Made by a program: the position numbers and the translations under genes. From a bacterium (GTDB taxonomy: Bacteria; Cyanobacteriota; Vampirovibrionia; Gastranaerophilales; Gastranaerophilaceae), in assembly GCA_017559905.1 (NCBI GenBank), contig JAFYQF010000002.1, positions 114,972 to 178,971 of the forward strand: a stretch of DNA of 64,000 nt, given 5' to 3'. Shown one piece after another: positions 17,548-27,721 of the stretch. The stretch's first letter is position 1, and every line of letters begins with the position of its first letter. Below the pieces are notes generated by a model. It was given only the letters and a program-made list of their open reading frames with translations. It did not search any database and was not told the origin of the DNA.

Positions 17548-19392
17548 ATGAAAACATTATTCAAATTTATAATAATTTTATTTATATACATATTTACATT
17601 TGCTCATAGCGCATTTGCAGAGGATTTGTACAAAATAAATTCTTTCAACTATGACACTTCAAATTCAATGATTATACTGACTGCGCCTGACGAATGCGAA
17701 TATCCGATTATGCCAAACGTAAAACTCGTCAAAATGGAAAACCCGACTAGAGTTTACTTCGATATAGAAAACGCAATTCTGACTATGTCTAAACAAGATT
17801 GGCAATTCGCTTCGAATGGACTTAAAGAAGTTATAGTAAGCCAATTCTCAACAAACCCAAACATTGTCAGAGTTGTTATGTATCTTGATGATGATTATGA
17901 TACATCTACAATCAATTTCTTCAAAATCAAAAACAACATCGTAATCAAACTCAAAGATTCAAACAGCAAAAACGAATATTTTCAAAACACCTACAGGGAT
18001 GACCACGCTTCAGCTAGTGATTTCTATGAATACCTAACAATGACAACACCTGAAAGCCCTCAAAATGAAATCGCAAGCGAGATTGAAGAAGCTTTCAATA
18101 CCCAAAATCTTGCAAAGAAAGAACTAAAACTTAACACCAAATATTTTATTGACAGAATCACCCCCAAAACAGGTGCAGTTCTTCTTAATGGATTTGGCGC
18201 AATCACAATTGAAAGACCAATGATTTTAACAAATCCTTCAAGAATTGTATACGACATCCCAAACACTTTAGTAAAAAGCGAACTTCGCAACACTGAATAC
18301 CCAATTGGAACTAATGACACTGTAAAAATCGGTCAATTTTCAGTAAATAAAGCTCGTATCGTAATCACAACAGAAGACGTGAATAAATACATTCCAATCA
18401 TCTCTAGCGACAACCAATCTTTGTTAATAGCAAACTACGATACGATACAAAAATTCAACTTGTTTACTAGTGTTTCTAATATGATTTCATATTCTAAACA
18501 AAAGATTGATGCCCAAACTCATTCAATGACGTTAGCTTTTTCAAACCCTATTGTACACGGGATTGATAGAACTAACGATGAACTAGTTATTTATCTATAC
18601 AATGTGCAAAATTACAACGAAAATGATTTCAGAGAAACATTAAAATATACACCTTTTGAAAACGCTAATATCACTCTTTTGCCTAGAGTTGGCTTGAAAT
18701 TATCAATTCCACTTGAGCAAAACAGTGTTGTTAACACTTTTTTAGGCGCTGATGGCAAAGCTTTTAAAGTTATAATTAAGGATGCAAAAAGACAAGCACC
18801 TCTATTAACACTTCCATTCCTACGCCCAGACAAAACACCAAGACCAGTAGGTTCAGGGCTTAAAAAAGTCGTTATTGACGCAGGTCATGGCGGTACTGAT
18901 TGCGGTGCTATTAGAGATGACATCTTTGAAAAAGACATAACAATAGACATATCAAGACAAGTTAGAGATATGCTTGTTAAAAAAGGCTATATGGTTCAAA
19001 TGACACGCGACTCTGATGAGTATGTTTCTCTAGAAGACAGAGTTGCAATCAGCGAATCATTCAATCCTACAATATTTATAAGCATTCACGTAAACTCAAG
19101 CACAGGCACTGAAGCTAACGGCATTGAAACTCACTACTATCACCAAGACAGTATGATGCTTGCGCAAACTGTTCACTCTGCTATTGCCAGTGAAATTGAT
19201 GCTAAAAACAGAGGTTTGTTTAAATCTAAATTTTATGTTATAAATCATACGACAGCACCAGCAATTTTAATTGAAATAGGGTTCTTGTCAAACGAAGAAG
19301 AACGCGCTCAACTAATGAAAGCTGACCGCAGAAAGAAAACAGCAAAAGCAATTGTAGAAGGAGTTGAGAACTATTTTAAACAACTTAAATAA
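17548..19392 (+). CDS. amiC: N-acetylmuramoyl-L-alanine amidase with AMIN domains
   Basis: 614 residues. A signal peptide (cleavage near HSAFA-ED at 24) is followed by two AMIN-like beta domains (about 30-135 and 195-300), a linker region, and a C-terminal Amidase_3 catalytic domain from about residue 437. Zinc ligands are visible: His in DAGHGG, Glu in FEKDI, His in SIHVNSS; the catalytic Glu is in LIEIGFLSN. The enzyme cuts the bond between MurNAc and the stem peptide, as in daughter-cell separation. AMIN domains usually target it to peptidoglycan at septa. It overlaps murI by 29 bases. The amiC name reflects the architecture, not proven orthology. Confidence 0.92.
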   Translation: MKTLFKFIIILFIYIFTFAHSAFAEDLYKINSFNYDTSNSMIILTAPDECEYPIMPNVKLVKMENPTRVYFDIENAILTMSKQDWQFASNGLKEVIVSQFSTNPNIVRVVMYLDDDYDTSTINFFKIKNNIVIKLKDSNSKNEYFQNTYRDDHASASDFYEYLTMTTPESPQNEIASEIEEAFNTQNLAKKELKLNTKYFIDRITPKTGAVLLNGFGAITIERPMILTNPSRIVYDIPNTLVKSELRNTEYPIGTNDTVKIGQFSVNKARIVITTEDVNKYIPIISSDNQSLLIANYDTIQKFNLFTSVSNMISYSKQKIDAQTHSMTLAFSNPIVHGIDRTNDELVIYLYNVQNYNENDFRETLKYTPFENANITLLPRVGLKLSIPLEQNSVVNTFLGADGKAFKVIIKDAKRQAPLLTLPFLRPDKTPRPVGSGLKKVVIDAGHGGTDCGAIRDDIFEKDITIDISRQVRDMLVKKGYMVQMTRDSDEYVSLEDRVAISESFNPTIFISIHVNSSTGTEANGIETHYYHQDSMMLAQTVHSAIASEIDAKNRGLFKSKFYVINHTTAPAILIEIGFLSNEEERAQLMKADRRKKTAKAIVEGVENYFKQLK

Positions 19393-20200
19393 TACAAATC
19401 CCATAGGTTTTTTCGATTCTGGAGTAGGCGGTGTGACAGTTTTTGAACAGGTAAAAAAGCTTTTGCCGAACGAAAACTACATCTATTTTGGCGATACAAA
19501 AAATATGCCTTATGGAGAAAAAACAGAAGCTCAACTATTAGAATTTGCAGACAACATTTTTAGATTTCTAGAAGTGAAAAAAGCTAAAGCTGTTGTTATG
19601 GCTTGTAACACAACTTCTGCAATCGTATACGAAAAACTAAAAGACAATTATAATTTTGAAATTTACCCAATAATACAATCTGTAGCAAATAATCTTGCAA
19701 GACTTGATATCAAGAGAATAGGAATCTTTGCAACACCAGCAACTATTAACTCTCACTGCTACAAAAAAGAAATCCAAAAACACAATCCACACTTGGATGT
19801 TATTGAAATAGCGTGTCCATCTTGGGTAAAAATAGTTGAAAATGGGGGAGAAAAAACACTCAACGGAAAAGTTGCAGTAGAAGAAAAGCTTACAGAAATG
19901 TTGGAATTTTCACCTGAACGTATCGTTTTGGGTTGCACACATTATCCATACTTAATGGAAACGTTGACCGCTTATGCTCCTGAAAGCTTATTTATAAACC
20001 CATCAAAGGAATTTGCCAAAATAATTAAAAACGATTTATCTCAAAAAGGCTTACTAAACCAAAACACAACAAAAGGCACTGAAAAATTTTACGTTAGCGC
20101 AAATCCTGAAAAATTCAAAATGGCATCATCAATGTTTTACGAACTTAATGAATTGCCTGAATTAGCTCTAAACACTCCTTATATGTCGCAACTTCAATAA
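19364..20200 (+). CDS. murI: Glutamate racemase
   Basis: 278 residues. MurI makes D-glutamate for peptidoglycan. Signatures: IGFFDSGVGGVTV at the N-terminus, FGDTKNMPYGEK, the first catalytic Cys in MACNTTSA and the second in LGCTHYPYL. The start is uncertain: a TTG at 19364 abuts AAGGAG, so a nearby non-ATG codon such as the ATT at 19373 may be used. Translation is coupled to the amidase gene, whose last 29 bases it overlaps. The 3' end overlaps the convergent DUF3326 gene by 56 bases. Confidence 0.94.
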   Translation: MRTILNNLNNTNPIGFFDSGVGGVTVFEQVKKLLPNENYIYFGDTKNMPYGEKTEAQLLEFADNIFRFLEVKKAKAVVMACNTTSAIVYEKLKDNYNFEIYPIIQSVANNLARLDIKRIGIFATPATINSHCYKKEIQKHNPHLDVIEIACPSWVKIVENGGEKTLNGKVAVEEKLTEMLEFSPERIVLGCTHYPYLMETLTAYAPESLFINPSKEFAKIIKNDLSQKGLLNQNTTKGTEKFYVSANPEKFKMASSMFYELNELPELALNTPYMSQLQ

Positions 20201-21128
20201 TTTTGTCAGATTTAAACAAACTTTCATTATCAATATTCAACAACGTGCAATTTTCTTTAACTGCATAAATCAGGATATTTCGTTTAATTGCCTCAAACAC
20301 AGGAGTAGAGCCTAAAGAATTAAACGGCATTACAAGAAAATCAAGATTATCAATCGAAAACCCGTATTCACTAACAATTTTAGGAGCATTACTTAACCCT
20401 AACAAAACACAAGGCAAAAACGTCGGAGTAATATATTCAGACGCAGATTTGGGATTAACCAAATCAGAATGAATAGAATAATCCACAAATGCAGGAGAAT
20501 GCGCACAAGGTACATTGAATTTTTTAGAAATACAGTGAGATATAATCCCTTCAACACCACCGACAGGGTCAACACCAGCTCCATTTGCATAATCTAAATT
20601 ATCATCTTCAGGGTCATTAAAAAGACAAACCACAGCTATTGCATCAACACCTTGAGATAAAAGTTTTTCGGCAGAATTATACAGAGTTTCAGGGGTCAAC
20701 ACCGCACCAGTCGAAATACCATTTTCGTTTATAAAAAACTCAACGCCAACTTCTTCTTCCGTAATATCATAAGCTACTACATCAACTCCATAGACAGTCT
20801 TTACCGCACCTATAGTGTTCAAATGAACATTTAAAACATCTTCAGGGATAGCTTTGTCAAAAATAACACCTATTTTATTATTATAAGAGTTTGATAACGA
20901 CAAATTACCTTTAAAAAACTCATCAATAATGAACCCTTCAGTATAAAACATATTGTCATTAATCCCAGAAAACCCACCAGCATTAACGACATTAGGATTA
21001 ACTATCAACTTTGCAACTTTCGAAAACGCCCTAGCATAACAAGAAGCATCCCCTGCAAAGCCACCAACACTTGCACCAACACCAGTTGGAACAATAAAAG
21101 CACCTAATTTTTCACCTGAATCTAACAT
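20145..21128 (-). CDS. DUF3326 family protein
   Basis: 327 residues. The N-terminus (FIVPTGVGASVGGFAGDAS, then NPNVVNAGGFSGINDNMFY and EGFIIDEFF) is the typical DUF3326 pattern, best known from cyanobacteria and plastid-bearing plants. The centre holds VVCLFNDPED and GAGVDPVGGVEGIISH, and SPAFVDYSIHSDLVNPKSAS. No function is established. Its presence is one of the better signs of a cyanobacterial-phylum host. Its 3' end overlaps that of murI by 56 bases tail to tail. Confidence 0.82.
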   Translation of the reverse strand: MLDSGEKLGAFIVPTGVGASVGGFAGDASCYARAFSKVAKLIVNPNVVNAGGFSGINDNMFYTEGFIIDEFFKGNLSLSNSYNNKIGVIFDKAIPEDVLNVHLNTIGAVKTVYGVDVVAYDITEEEVGVEFFINENGISTGAVLTPETLYNSAEKLLSQGVDAIAVVCLFNDPEDDNLDYANGAGVDPVGGVEGIISHCISKKFNVPCAHSPAFVDYSIHSDLVNPKSASEYITPTFLPCVLLGLSNAPKIVSEYGFSIDNLDFLVMPFNSLGSTPVFEAIKRNILIYAVKENCTLLNIDNESLFKSDKIIEVATYKECLELIQAIH

Positions 21129-21145
21129 AAATAGATTTTACAATA

Positions 21146-21174
21146 AATAAGCGGACTTTAAAAGTCCGCTTATT
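21146..21174. terminator. Symmetric hairpin between the DUF3326 and 129-aa genes
   Basis: AATAAGCGGACTT and AAGTCCGCTTATT form a 13-bp stem with a 3-base loop. It lies just after the stop of the minus-strand 129-aa gene at 21185 and has AT-rich flanks on both sides. Confidence 0.75.
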
Positions 21175-21184
21175 TTTAAATTTA

Positions 21185-21574
21185 TTATTTACCAGCTCCG
21201 CCGTATGTAAAGTCGTTTTTAACGTTTTGTTGAAGAAGTTTAGACCAAGAACTTTCGTAAGCTGTGATTTCGTTTAATCTTGTTTCATAATTGGCTTTGT
21301 CTAATTCTAGCTCTTTTTCCCAAGAGTTTAACGTTGAAAGCTCAAACTCGTGGTCCATTTCCAAAACCTCAAGAACTTCTTGATACAAATCTGGATCATC
21401 AGCAGCGTATTCATAATAATAATCCTGACGTTTTTCATTGTATCGTTGTTGCAATTCTGCACTTTCTCTAGATGCAGACATTATGTTAAACATTACATCT
21501 GACAACTTGCGGTTAAGCATAGCCTTTTGTTTTGTATACATTAACAATGTGTCTTGAATATTAGAAATTGCCAT
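21185..21574 (-). CDS. Hypothetical coiled-coil protein, 129 aa
   Basis: Not recognised. An almost entirely helical protein with heptad-like spacing (KQKAMLNRKLSDVMFNIM, ELQQRYNEKRQDYYYEY, LEMDHEFELSTLNSWEKELE). It has no signal peptide or membrane segment and ends FTYGGAGK. The layout (short N-terminal helix, helical hairpin) is loosely like the 174-aa plus-strand protein at 22471, so both may be structural proteins of the same class. Confidence 0.65.
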   Translation of the reverse strand: MAISNIQDTLLMYTKQKAMLNRKLSDVMFNIMSASRESAELQQRYNEKRQDYYYEYAADDPDLYQEVLEVLEMDHEFELSTLNSWEKELELDKANYETRLNEITAYESSWSKLLQQNVKNDFTYGGAGK

Positions 21575-21740
21575 CTCTCTCGTCCTCTTGTTAGCCTCTC
21601 TTACATATATAAAAACATTTAAAAATGCCTAATTTCAAAGGTTACAAATCTTGTTACATTTGTTAATAATTCATCTATCAGGTAGATGTGATTATTCTGT
21701 TTTTTATAATATAATGTATATATTAAATTAGGAGAGAAAA

Positions 21741-22355
21741 ATGGATCAAGAAACTTACATGAGAATTATGGGCTATGTCCCAACAGTAATAGAAGCTTCA
21801 TCAAGAGGTGAACGTTCTTTTGATATTTTTTCAAGACTATTGAGAGAAAGAATTATCTTTTTAGGTTCAGAAATCAATGATGAAGTTGCAAACTCTGTAG
21901 TAGCACAACTTTTGCTATTAGACAGTGAAAATAGCGAAAAAGATATTATGTTATACATAAATAGCCCAGGTGGTGTAATTACTGCAGGTATGGCAATTTA
22001 CGACACAATGAATTTAATCAAATCAGATGTTTGCACAATTTGCTTGGGTGATGCAGCTTCAATGGGCGCATTCTTGCTTTGTTCTGGTGCAAAAGGCAAA
22101 AGAATGGCATTGCCAAACGCTAGAGTAATGATTCACCAACCTCTTGGCGGTGCTCAAGGTCAAGCTACAGACATCGAACTTGAAGCTAAAGAAATATTGA
22201 GAATGAAAGATATGTTAATAAGCATTATGGCTGAAAATTCTGGTCAACCATACGACAAAGTAAAAGAAGATTGTGAACGTGACCACTTCCTTTCAGCCTA
22301 CGAAGCAAAGGAATACGGGCTTATTGATAAAGTAGTTGAAAAGAATAGTTTGTAA
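21741..22355 (+). CDS. clpP: ATP-dependent Clp protease proteolytic subunit
   Basis: 204 residues, normal size. ClpP forms the 14-mer chamber that degrades proteins fed by ClpX or ClpA/C. Catalytic Ser is in [10 protein letters not shown], His in [12 protein letters not shown], and Asp in the C-terminal [13 protein letters not shown] helix region. The conserved [11 protein letters not shown] and [19 protein letters not shown] are present. GGAGAG lies before the ATG. clpX is not adjacent. Confidence 0.96.
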   Translation: MDQETYMRIMGYVPTVIEASSRGERSFDIFSRLLRERIIFLGSEINDEVANSVVAQLLLLDSENSEKDIMLYINSPGGVITAGMAIYDTMNLIKSDVCTICLGDAASMGAFLLCSGAKGKRMALPNARVMIHQPLGGAQGQATDIELEAKEILRMKDMLISIMAENSGQPYDKVKEDCERDHFLSAYEAKEYGLIDKVVEKNSL

Positions 22356-22376
22356 CAAAACTTAATAAAACATTCA

Positions 22377-22412
22377 AAAACATGCAATTCTCACGGGTTG
22401 CATGTTTTTATA
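22377..22412 (+). terminator. clpP terminator
   Basis: AAAACATGCAA and TTGCATGTTTT form an 11-bp stem with a 10-base loop and a T-rich tail, 21 bases after the clpP stop. Confidence 0.85.
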
Positions 22413-22470
22413 TATATGTGTAAAGGTTATAGGTTATACAAAAGGTTAGTTAAAAGGTAGGAGTAAGGTC

Positions 22471-22995
22471 ATGTCATTCTTGGCTTCACATGCATTAAAA
22501 CTGCATTTAATTGATAGGGAATACAAAATTAACGAACAAATCCGACAACTGGATAGCAAGTTAAGTGACTTACAACGTTACGGAGCCAGTATCGGTGACG
22601 AGACTATCTCAATGCAGGATATGATGGGATTACCGTCATCAGTATTCCAACGTGCGATGGCTTTTATGAATTATTCGCACAATGGAGCATTGCGTGGAGC
22701 TCAAATGAATATACAAATGATGGGGCCACAACTCCAAGCTCAAATGGCACAAATGCAGGCTCAAAGCCAAGCTAACCCTAGTGCAATGGCGCAATATCAA
22801 CAATGGATATTCCAAAACTTATATAAACAAGAATTGTCTAAATATCAGAAACATGAAGCAAAACTTTTGAATATTCAAGAGCAAGAAATCCAAAAGGAAA
22901 AAGCTAAATTGAATTCTGAATTACAAATCATAAAAGCTAGATATCAAACGGCCGAGAAAATGGAAAAAGACGGTCTTCAAAGATTTAATGCTTAA
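22471..22995 (+). CDS. Hypothetical coiled-coil protein with Gln/Met-rich centre, 174 aa
   Basis: Not recognised. N-terminal helix with IDREYKINEQIRQLDSKLSD, a central Gln/Met-rich segment (ALRGAQMNIQMMGPQLQAQM then AQMQAQSQANPSAMAQYQ), and a C-terminal coiled coil (KHEAKLLNIQEQEIQKEKAK). No signal peptide. A ribosome binding site (GTAGGAG) precedes the ATG. A terminator follows at 23043. Codon use is normal for the window. Confidence 0.65.
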   Translation: MSFLASHALKLHLIDREYKINEQIRQLDSKLSDLQRYGASIGDETISMQDMMGLPSSVFQRAMAFMNYSHNGALRGAQMNIQMMGPQLQAQMAQMQAQSQANPSAMAQYQQWIFQNLYKQELSKYQKHEAKLLNIQEQEIQKEKAKLNSELQIIKARYQTAEKMEKDGLQRFNA

Positions 22996-23042
22996 TCAAT
23001 AGAATTAATCCCCCCTTAATATAACTGACCATAACTCAATTC

Positions 23043-23075
23043 AAAGGGTCCGCTTCTCCTTTCGCGGATCCTTTT
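23043..23075. terminator. Convergent terminator between the 174-aa gene and the folate gene
   Basis: AAAGGGTCCGC pairs with GCGGATCCTTT around a 10-base loop, with one mismatch. T-run follows on the plus strand; it also lies just past the minus-strand gene ending at 23081. Confidence 0.75.
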
Positions 23076-23080
23076 TCATG

Positions 23081-23590
23081 TTAATCGGTTATAACAAAAT
23101 CTACCGAAACATCAAAATCCTCAATTGGTAAGTTTTCCACAACTAGTTCTTTAGCAATAAGAATCACGGTTTTAGCCTGAATATTCGCTAAAAACCTGTC
23201 ATAAAAACCGCCACCATAGCCCAATCTATAATTAAATTTATCTACTAACAAAGCAGGAACTATAACTAAATCAAGGATTTCAGGATTAACTGGATGAGTA
23301 CAAGGCTCACAAACTTTAAAATCCGATATATTAAGTGCATCTCCCTTTTTATATGGGCAAACTTCCATGTTTTCTCCACATACTCTTGGTAAATAAAAAT
23401 TTTTACTATCATCCAAAAGTAGAGTTAAGTCAATTTCATACCGTTTTGGATAATATAACATTATATTATTTGCATATTTGTATGCATCCAAATTTTTGAT
23501 TTTCTCAACAATCACAGTACTCTTTTGAGATAAATCCAACTCTTTCCTAATACTTTTTGCCCATATCCTTAAGTCTGTTTTGTTCTCCAT
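23081..23590 (-). CDS. 5-formyltetrahydrofolate cyclo-ligase
   Basis: 169 residues. The enzyme converts 5-formyl-THF to 5,10-methenyl-THF with ATP. Family marks: N-terminal KSIRKELD, YYPKRYEIDLTLLL, and the C-terminal DLVIVPALLVDKFNYRLGYG followed by GGFYDRFL, the conserved substrate and ATP loop. It is slightly shorter than the 180-200 aa norm. It is divergent from cobO copy 1 and shares an approximately 48-base intergenic region with it. Confidence 0.93.
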   Translation of the reverse strand: MENKTDLRIWAKSIRKELDLSQKSTVIVEKIKNLDAYKYANNIMLYYPKRYEIDLTLLLDDSKNFYLPRVCGENMEVCPYKKGDALNISDFKVCEPCTHPVNPEILDLVIVPALLVDKFNYRLGYGGGFYDRFLANIQAKTVILIAKELVVENLPIEDFDVSVDFVITD

Positions 23591-23638
23591 ATTTTTAATA
23601 TATAATGAACAGTAACAAAATTCAAAAGGGGTATTTTT

Positions 23639-24217
23639 ATGAATAATTTCTGCGACAACAACCTAATCAACCCAAATTGGGAAAAACACGGTTACATTCA
23701 AGTTTACACTGGTGACGGCAAAGGGAAAACAACAGCTTCTCTAGGTCTTGCAATGAGAGCTCTTGGCAGATGCTGGAAAGTTCTAATCATTATGTTTACA
23801 AAAGGAGGAAATGATTACGGCGAACTAAATTCATTCAGAAACCTCTCCCCACAAATAGCCCAAAACCTTACAATTGTACAAGCGGGACTTGATAGAATAG
23901 TGTACTCTGATAATCAAAACAGCGATGACGCCAAAGAAATAACTAAAGGGTGGGAACTAGCTAAAAAAGCAATCAAAAACCATGAATATAACCTTATTAT
24001 CCTTGATGAAGCAAACATCGCAATCGACTTAAATCTTATAGATTTAGATGAAGTACTTGAGGTTTTGAAAAACAAACCTGATGAAATGGAAATAGTTCTA
24101 ACTGGTAGAAATGCAAATCCAAAAATCGTAGAGCTTGCGCACCTTGTTTCTGAAATAAAACCCATTAAACATTACTGGGACACAGGTATAGCGGCAAGGA
24201 AAGGTATTGAATACTAA
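23639..24217 (+). CDS. cobO: Cob(I)yrinic acid a,c-diamide adenosyltransferase, copy 1
   Basis: 192 residues. CobO/BtuR adds the adenosyl group to cob(I)alamin or its precursor. The P-loop GDGKGKTT is at residues 25-32 (in IQVYTGDGKGKTTASLGLAM), the Walker-B-like IILDEANIAID is in the middle, and the C-terminal VLTGRNANPKIVELAHLVSE, IKPIKHYWDTGIAARKGIEY matches the family end. A second copy lies at 36396. This copy has a 15-residue N-terminal extension. Its stop overlaps the convergent small gene at 24214 by 4 bases. Confidence 0.93.
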   Translation: MNNFCDNNLINPNWEKHGYIQVYTGDGKGKTTASLGLAMRALGRCWKVLIIMFTKGGNDYGELNSFRNLSPQIAQNLTIVQAGLDRIVYSDNQNSDDAKEITKGWELAKKAIKNHEYNLIILDEANIAIDLNLIDLDEVLEVLKNKPDEMEIVLTGRNANPKIVELAHLVSEIKPIKHYWDTGIAARKGIEY

Positions 24218-24390
24218 TAAGTTCTTCTCATCAAATCAGAAAGCTTAACTTCAGATTTGATAGGAGTTGAAGACTTTTGGGCAGCCTTCTCGATTGGTGT
24301 CATAGTCTTGAATTGAGACAATCCAACTTTCATATTGTTATCTTCTTTCATCATGAATATTGCTTTAAACAGTTTAATCAATTCTTTCAT
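24214..24390 (-). CDS. Small hypothetical protein, 58 aa
   Basis: A minus-strand reading frame from the ATG at 24390 encodes 58 residues starting MKELIKLFKAIFMMKEDNN and ending SEVKLSDLMRRTY. A clear ribosome binding site (TTAGGAGAAAATT-ATG) supports translation. The sequence is amphipathic at the start and Lys/Ser-rich later. No family recognised. It is convergent with cobO copy 1, overlapping it by 4 bases. Confidence 0.55.
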   Translation of the reverse strand: MKELIKLFKAIFMMKEDNNMKVGLSQFKTMTPIEKAAQKSSTPIKSEVKLSDLMRRTY

Positions 24391-24508
24391 AATTTTCTCC
24401 TAACCACACAGGGTTTTATTAACTACATAATACATTAAAACTATTCCCCTTGCAAATTTCATTATACTTTATGTTATATTATCTATATAAGCAAGACTAC
24501 TAAAAAAT

Positions 24509-25255
24509 TTGAAAGTTATTTTTAACGGAGAAGCTGTGCAAAACTCTAATCAAGGATATTACACAACAGTTGATGAAAATTTTAATCAAGCATACAAACT
24601 TATCACTACAGAGCAATCTCACTCAGAATTGATTGAAATGCTTGAACAAGGCAATATTGTACAAAAACAACTTGCCGCACTTAAACTTGAAACTATTAAT
24701 TCTCCAAAAGAAGCCCAAATCCTTATAAATAACCTAACTGGGCAAGATGGAAAAGTTAGAGAAGCTGTATCCTTAAAAATTACTGAATTTATGCACAACA
24801 AAGAGTTTGCAAACTATTTTGATGTCGAAAAGAATTACAAAACATTCCTTGACGCAACTATAGATATCAACGGAAACATCTGCAGAAATATCATCTCCGC
24901 TATATCAACCCTAATAACTAACAAAAAATTTTGCAAAATATTTGGAGAAGAATTACAGAAAAGAACAAAAGCTTTGGCTCTTATTGTAAAAGATTTTGAC
25001 TTTCAAGAAGGCAAATATAAAGTAAACAAAGAAGTTTTTAAACTATACTGGCACTTGGAAACTATCTACATTTTTGCGTTTCAACTGGATTTTCAAGAAC
25101 TTAAAAATATCCTGACCCTAACTAGCCAAATAAATGAATATACTATCAGAGAAAAAACAGCCAAAATATTAACTCTAAATTTCGACGATAATGAACTTAA
25201 TATTATTAAAAAAAATTTAAAAAACGATACAAACTATTACGTTAGACGTTTTTAG
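24509..25255 (+). CDS. HEAT-like helical protein, 248 aa
   Basis: Not recognised to family level. The N-terminal 25 residues look like a tail (MKVIFNGEAVQNSNQGYYTT), then helical repeats such as LEQGNIVQKQLAALKLETIN, SPKEAQILINNLTGQDGKVR and EAVSLKITEFMHNKEF suggest a HEAT/ARM-type scaffold. The start is a TTG at 24509 without a visible ribosome binding site, so the true start could differ. No catalytic residues seen. Possible distant relative of the HEAT protein in the queC operon. Confidence 0.6.
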   Translation: MKVIFNGEAVQNSNQGYYTTVDENFNQAYKLITTEQSHSELIEMLEQGNIVQKQLAALKLETINSPKEAQILINNLTGQDGKVREAVSLKITEFMHNKEFANYFDVEKNYKTFLDATIDINGNICRNIISAISTLITNKKFCKIFGEELQKRTKALALIVKDFDFQEGKYKVNKEVFKLYWHLETIYIFAFQLDFQELKNILTLTSQINEYTIREKTAKILTLNFDDNELNIIKKNLKNDTNYYVRRF

Positions 25256-25413
25256 AGTTATAATGTATTTGAATATTGACAGCTTTATATTAAGATTTGT
25301 TACAAACTTTAAATTTTAAAACTCCGTTTTAGCAATTTTAAGAAGTAAATATTTTTTATATAAATAAGAGTTACGGAAATTGTTATTATAGGGAAATTTA
25401 AAAGGAGAAACAA

Positions 25414-25602
25414 ATGGCTAGAGTTCTAATTTCAATGCCTGAAAGATTTTTAGACGAGATTGACAGCGTTGCACTCAACGAAAATCGCACAAGATCAGAG
25501 TTAATCAGAGAAGCTCTTCGAACATATATGTACAGAAACCAAGTACGCAACACCAAAAGAGCAGAAAAGAACGCAGAACTACTGGAAGATTTATTAAGCT
25601 AA
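25414..25602 (+). CDS. Ribbon-helix-helix (CopG-like) DNA-binding protein
   Basis: 62 residues. ARVLISMPERFLDEID forms the ribbon and first helix, NENRTRSELIREALRTYMYR the turn and second helix, the classic RHH pattern. Such proteins dimerise and often repress their own operon; many are antitoxins. AAAGGAG lies upstream of the ATG. The downstream partner (56 aa at 25653) does not resemble a known toxin but shares the RSE-x3-AL-like helix. Confidence 0.8.
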   Translation: MARVLISMPERFLDEIDSVALNENRTRSELIREALRTYMYRNQVRNTKRAEKNAELLEDLLS

Positions 25603-25652
25603 CAAATCAAACGAAATCGGGGAAAATTAAAAAGGTAACTTTAGGGGGAAAA

Positions 25653-25823
25653 ATGGAAAATATGGAAAATGATTATTTAATGTCTTCAATCGACGAATAC
25701 TTCAACTTACTTGATGCAGAAAACAAAAAACGTTCAGAAATGGTTGCAAAATCACTTACTAAATACTTAAGAAAATCTCAAGAATACGGTAAATTTGACG
25801 AATTGAAATCTGCACAAGCTTAA
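25653..25823 (+). CDS. Small hypothetical protein, 56 aa, partner of the RHH gene
   Basis: A reading frame from the ATG at 25653 (AGGGGG upstream) encodes 56 acidic, helical residues: MENMENDYLMSSIDEYFNLL followed by DAENKKRSEMVAKSLTKYLR and a short tail. The helix RSEMVAKSLTKYL resembles the second helix RSELIREALRTYM of the upstream RHH protein, though a DNA-binding ribbon is missing. It lies 50 bases after the RHH gene and before a strong terminator, so the two form a small operon. Confidence 0.6.
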   Translation: MENMENDYLMSSIDEYFNLLDAENKKRSEMVAKSLTKYLRKSQEYGKFDELKSAQA

Positions 25824-25857
25824 GAAAAAGGAAATCTAAATAATGAATAAGAAATGA

Positions 25858-25889
25858 AACGTCCTGTAATTTATACAGGACGTTGTGTT
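25858..25889 (+). terminator. Terminator of the RHH operon
   Basis: AACGTCCTGTA and TACAGGACGTT form a perfect 11-bp stem with a 5-base loop, followed by GTGTTTTT. Confidence 0.85.
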
Positions 25890-25906
25890 TTTAAATTTAT
25901 TTATTA

Positions 25907-26272
25907 TTATTTGTTATTTTTTGCAAAAATTCTTTCACCATATTTAACAACATCTTTTGTTATCATTTTGAAAGTTTCCATATCAAATGGTAATTTTGCA
26001 TTTGCAATTTTTACAATAGCACCTGGTTTATTAGGTTTAGTAGAATCTGAAATTACTACAAAAGTTTCATTTTGAATAAATACTTCATCTCTATTCATCA
26101 ACTTTTGAGGATTGTTAATTGTCATAAGTTCAATATTTGTATTCTTTTTACCAACTTTAAAATTTTGAACTTTTTTAAAATCTGCTGGACTCAATGTTTC
26201 TTTAAATCTTGCTAATGTCTTTGGTCCGATTTTACCACTGAAGGCTTGGGAATTAGTTGTATTAACTTGCAT
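25907..26272 (-). CDS. Hypothetical protein with F-S-G-K tag, 121 aa
   Basis: Not recognised. The N-terminus MQVNTTNSQAFSGKIGPKTL is a clear example of the Asn/Thr-rich start ending in F-x-G-K found in several proteins here. The remainder is basic and beta/alpha mixed (IELMTINNPQKLM, VFIQNETFVVISDSTKPNK). No signal peptide or membrane segment. The ATG has AGGAG about 6 bases before it. Confidence 0.65.
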   Translation of the reverse strand: MQVNTTNSQAFSGKIGPKTLARFKETLSPADFKKVQNFKVGKKNTNIELMTINNPQKLMNRDEVFIQNETFVVISDSTKPNKPGAIVKIANAKLPFDMETFKMITKDVVKYGERIFAKNNK

Positions 26273-26339
26273 GATTATCTCCTAATTAGTAACACTTATT
26301 CTAAAACTACAACATATATTTTTTTGCTAGTTATATATT

Positions 26340-26374
26340 AAAAAAGGACCTGCAAAAATGCAAGTCCTTTTTTT
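26340..26374 (-). terminator. tuf terminator
   Basis: AAAAAAGGACCTGCA pairs with TGCAAGTCCTTTTTT with a single C/A mismatch and a 4-base loop. It lies 26 bases past the tuf stop on the minus strand and ends in a long T-run. Confidence 0.88.
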
Positions 26375-26400
26375 AAGTTTATGAGAATATTGTTTCAAAA

Positions 26401-27609
<1,209 letters not shown>

Positions 27610-27721
27610 GAGATTAATCTCCTTTTTACTACTTATACTACTATACTAATTTGGTATTTTAAGCCATAATACAATAATATTTGCTCAATTTTATTTGTCA
27701 AGGCAAGATATATTAAGAAGT

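Noticed and set aside
25414..25823. Classical toxin-antitoxin pair
   Set aside because: The second small protein does not look like RelE, MazF, ParE or another toxin.
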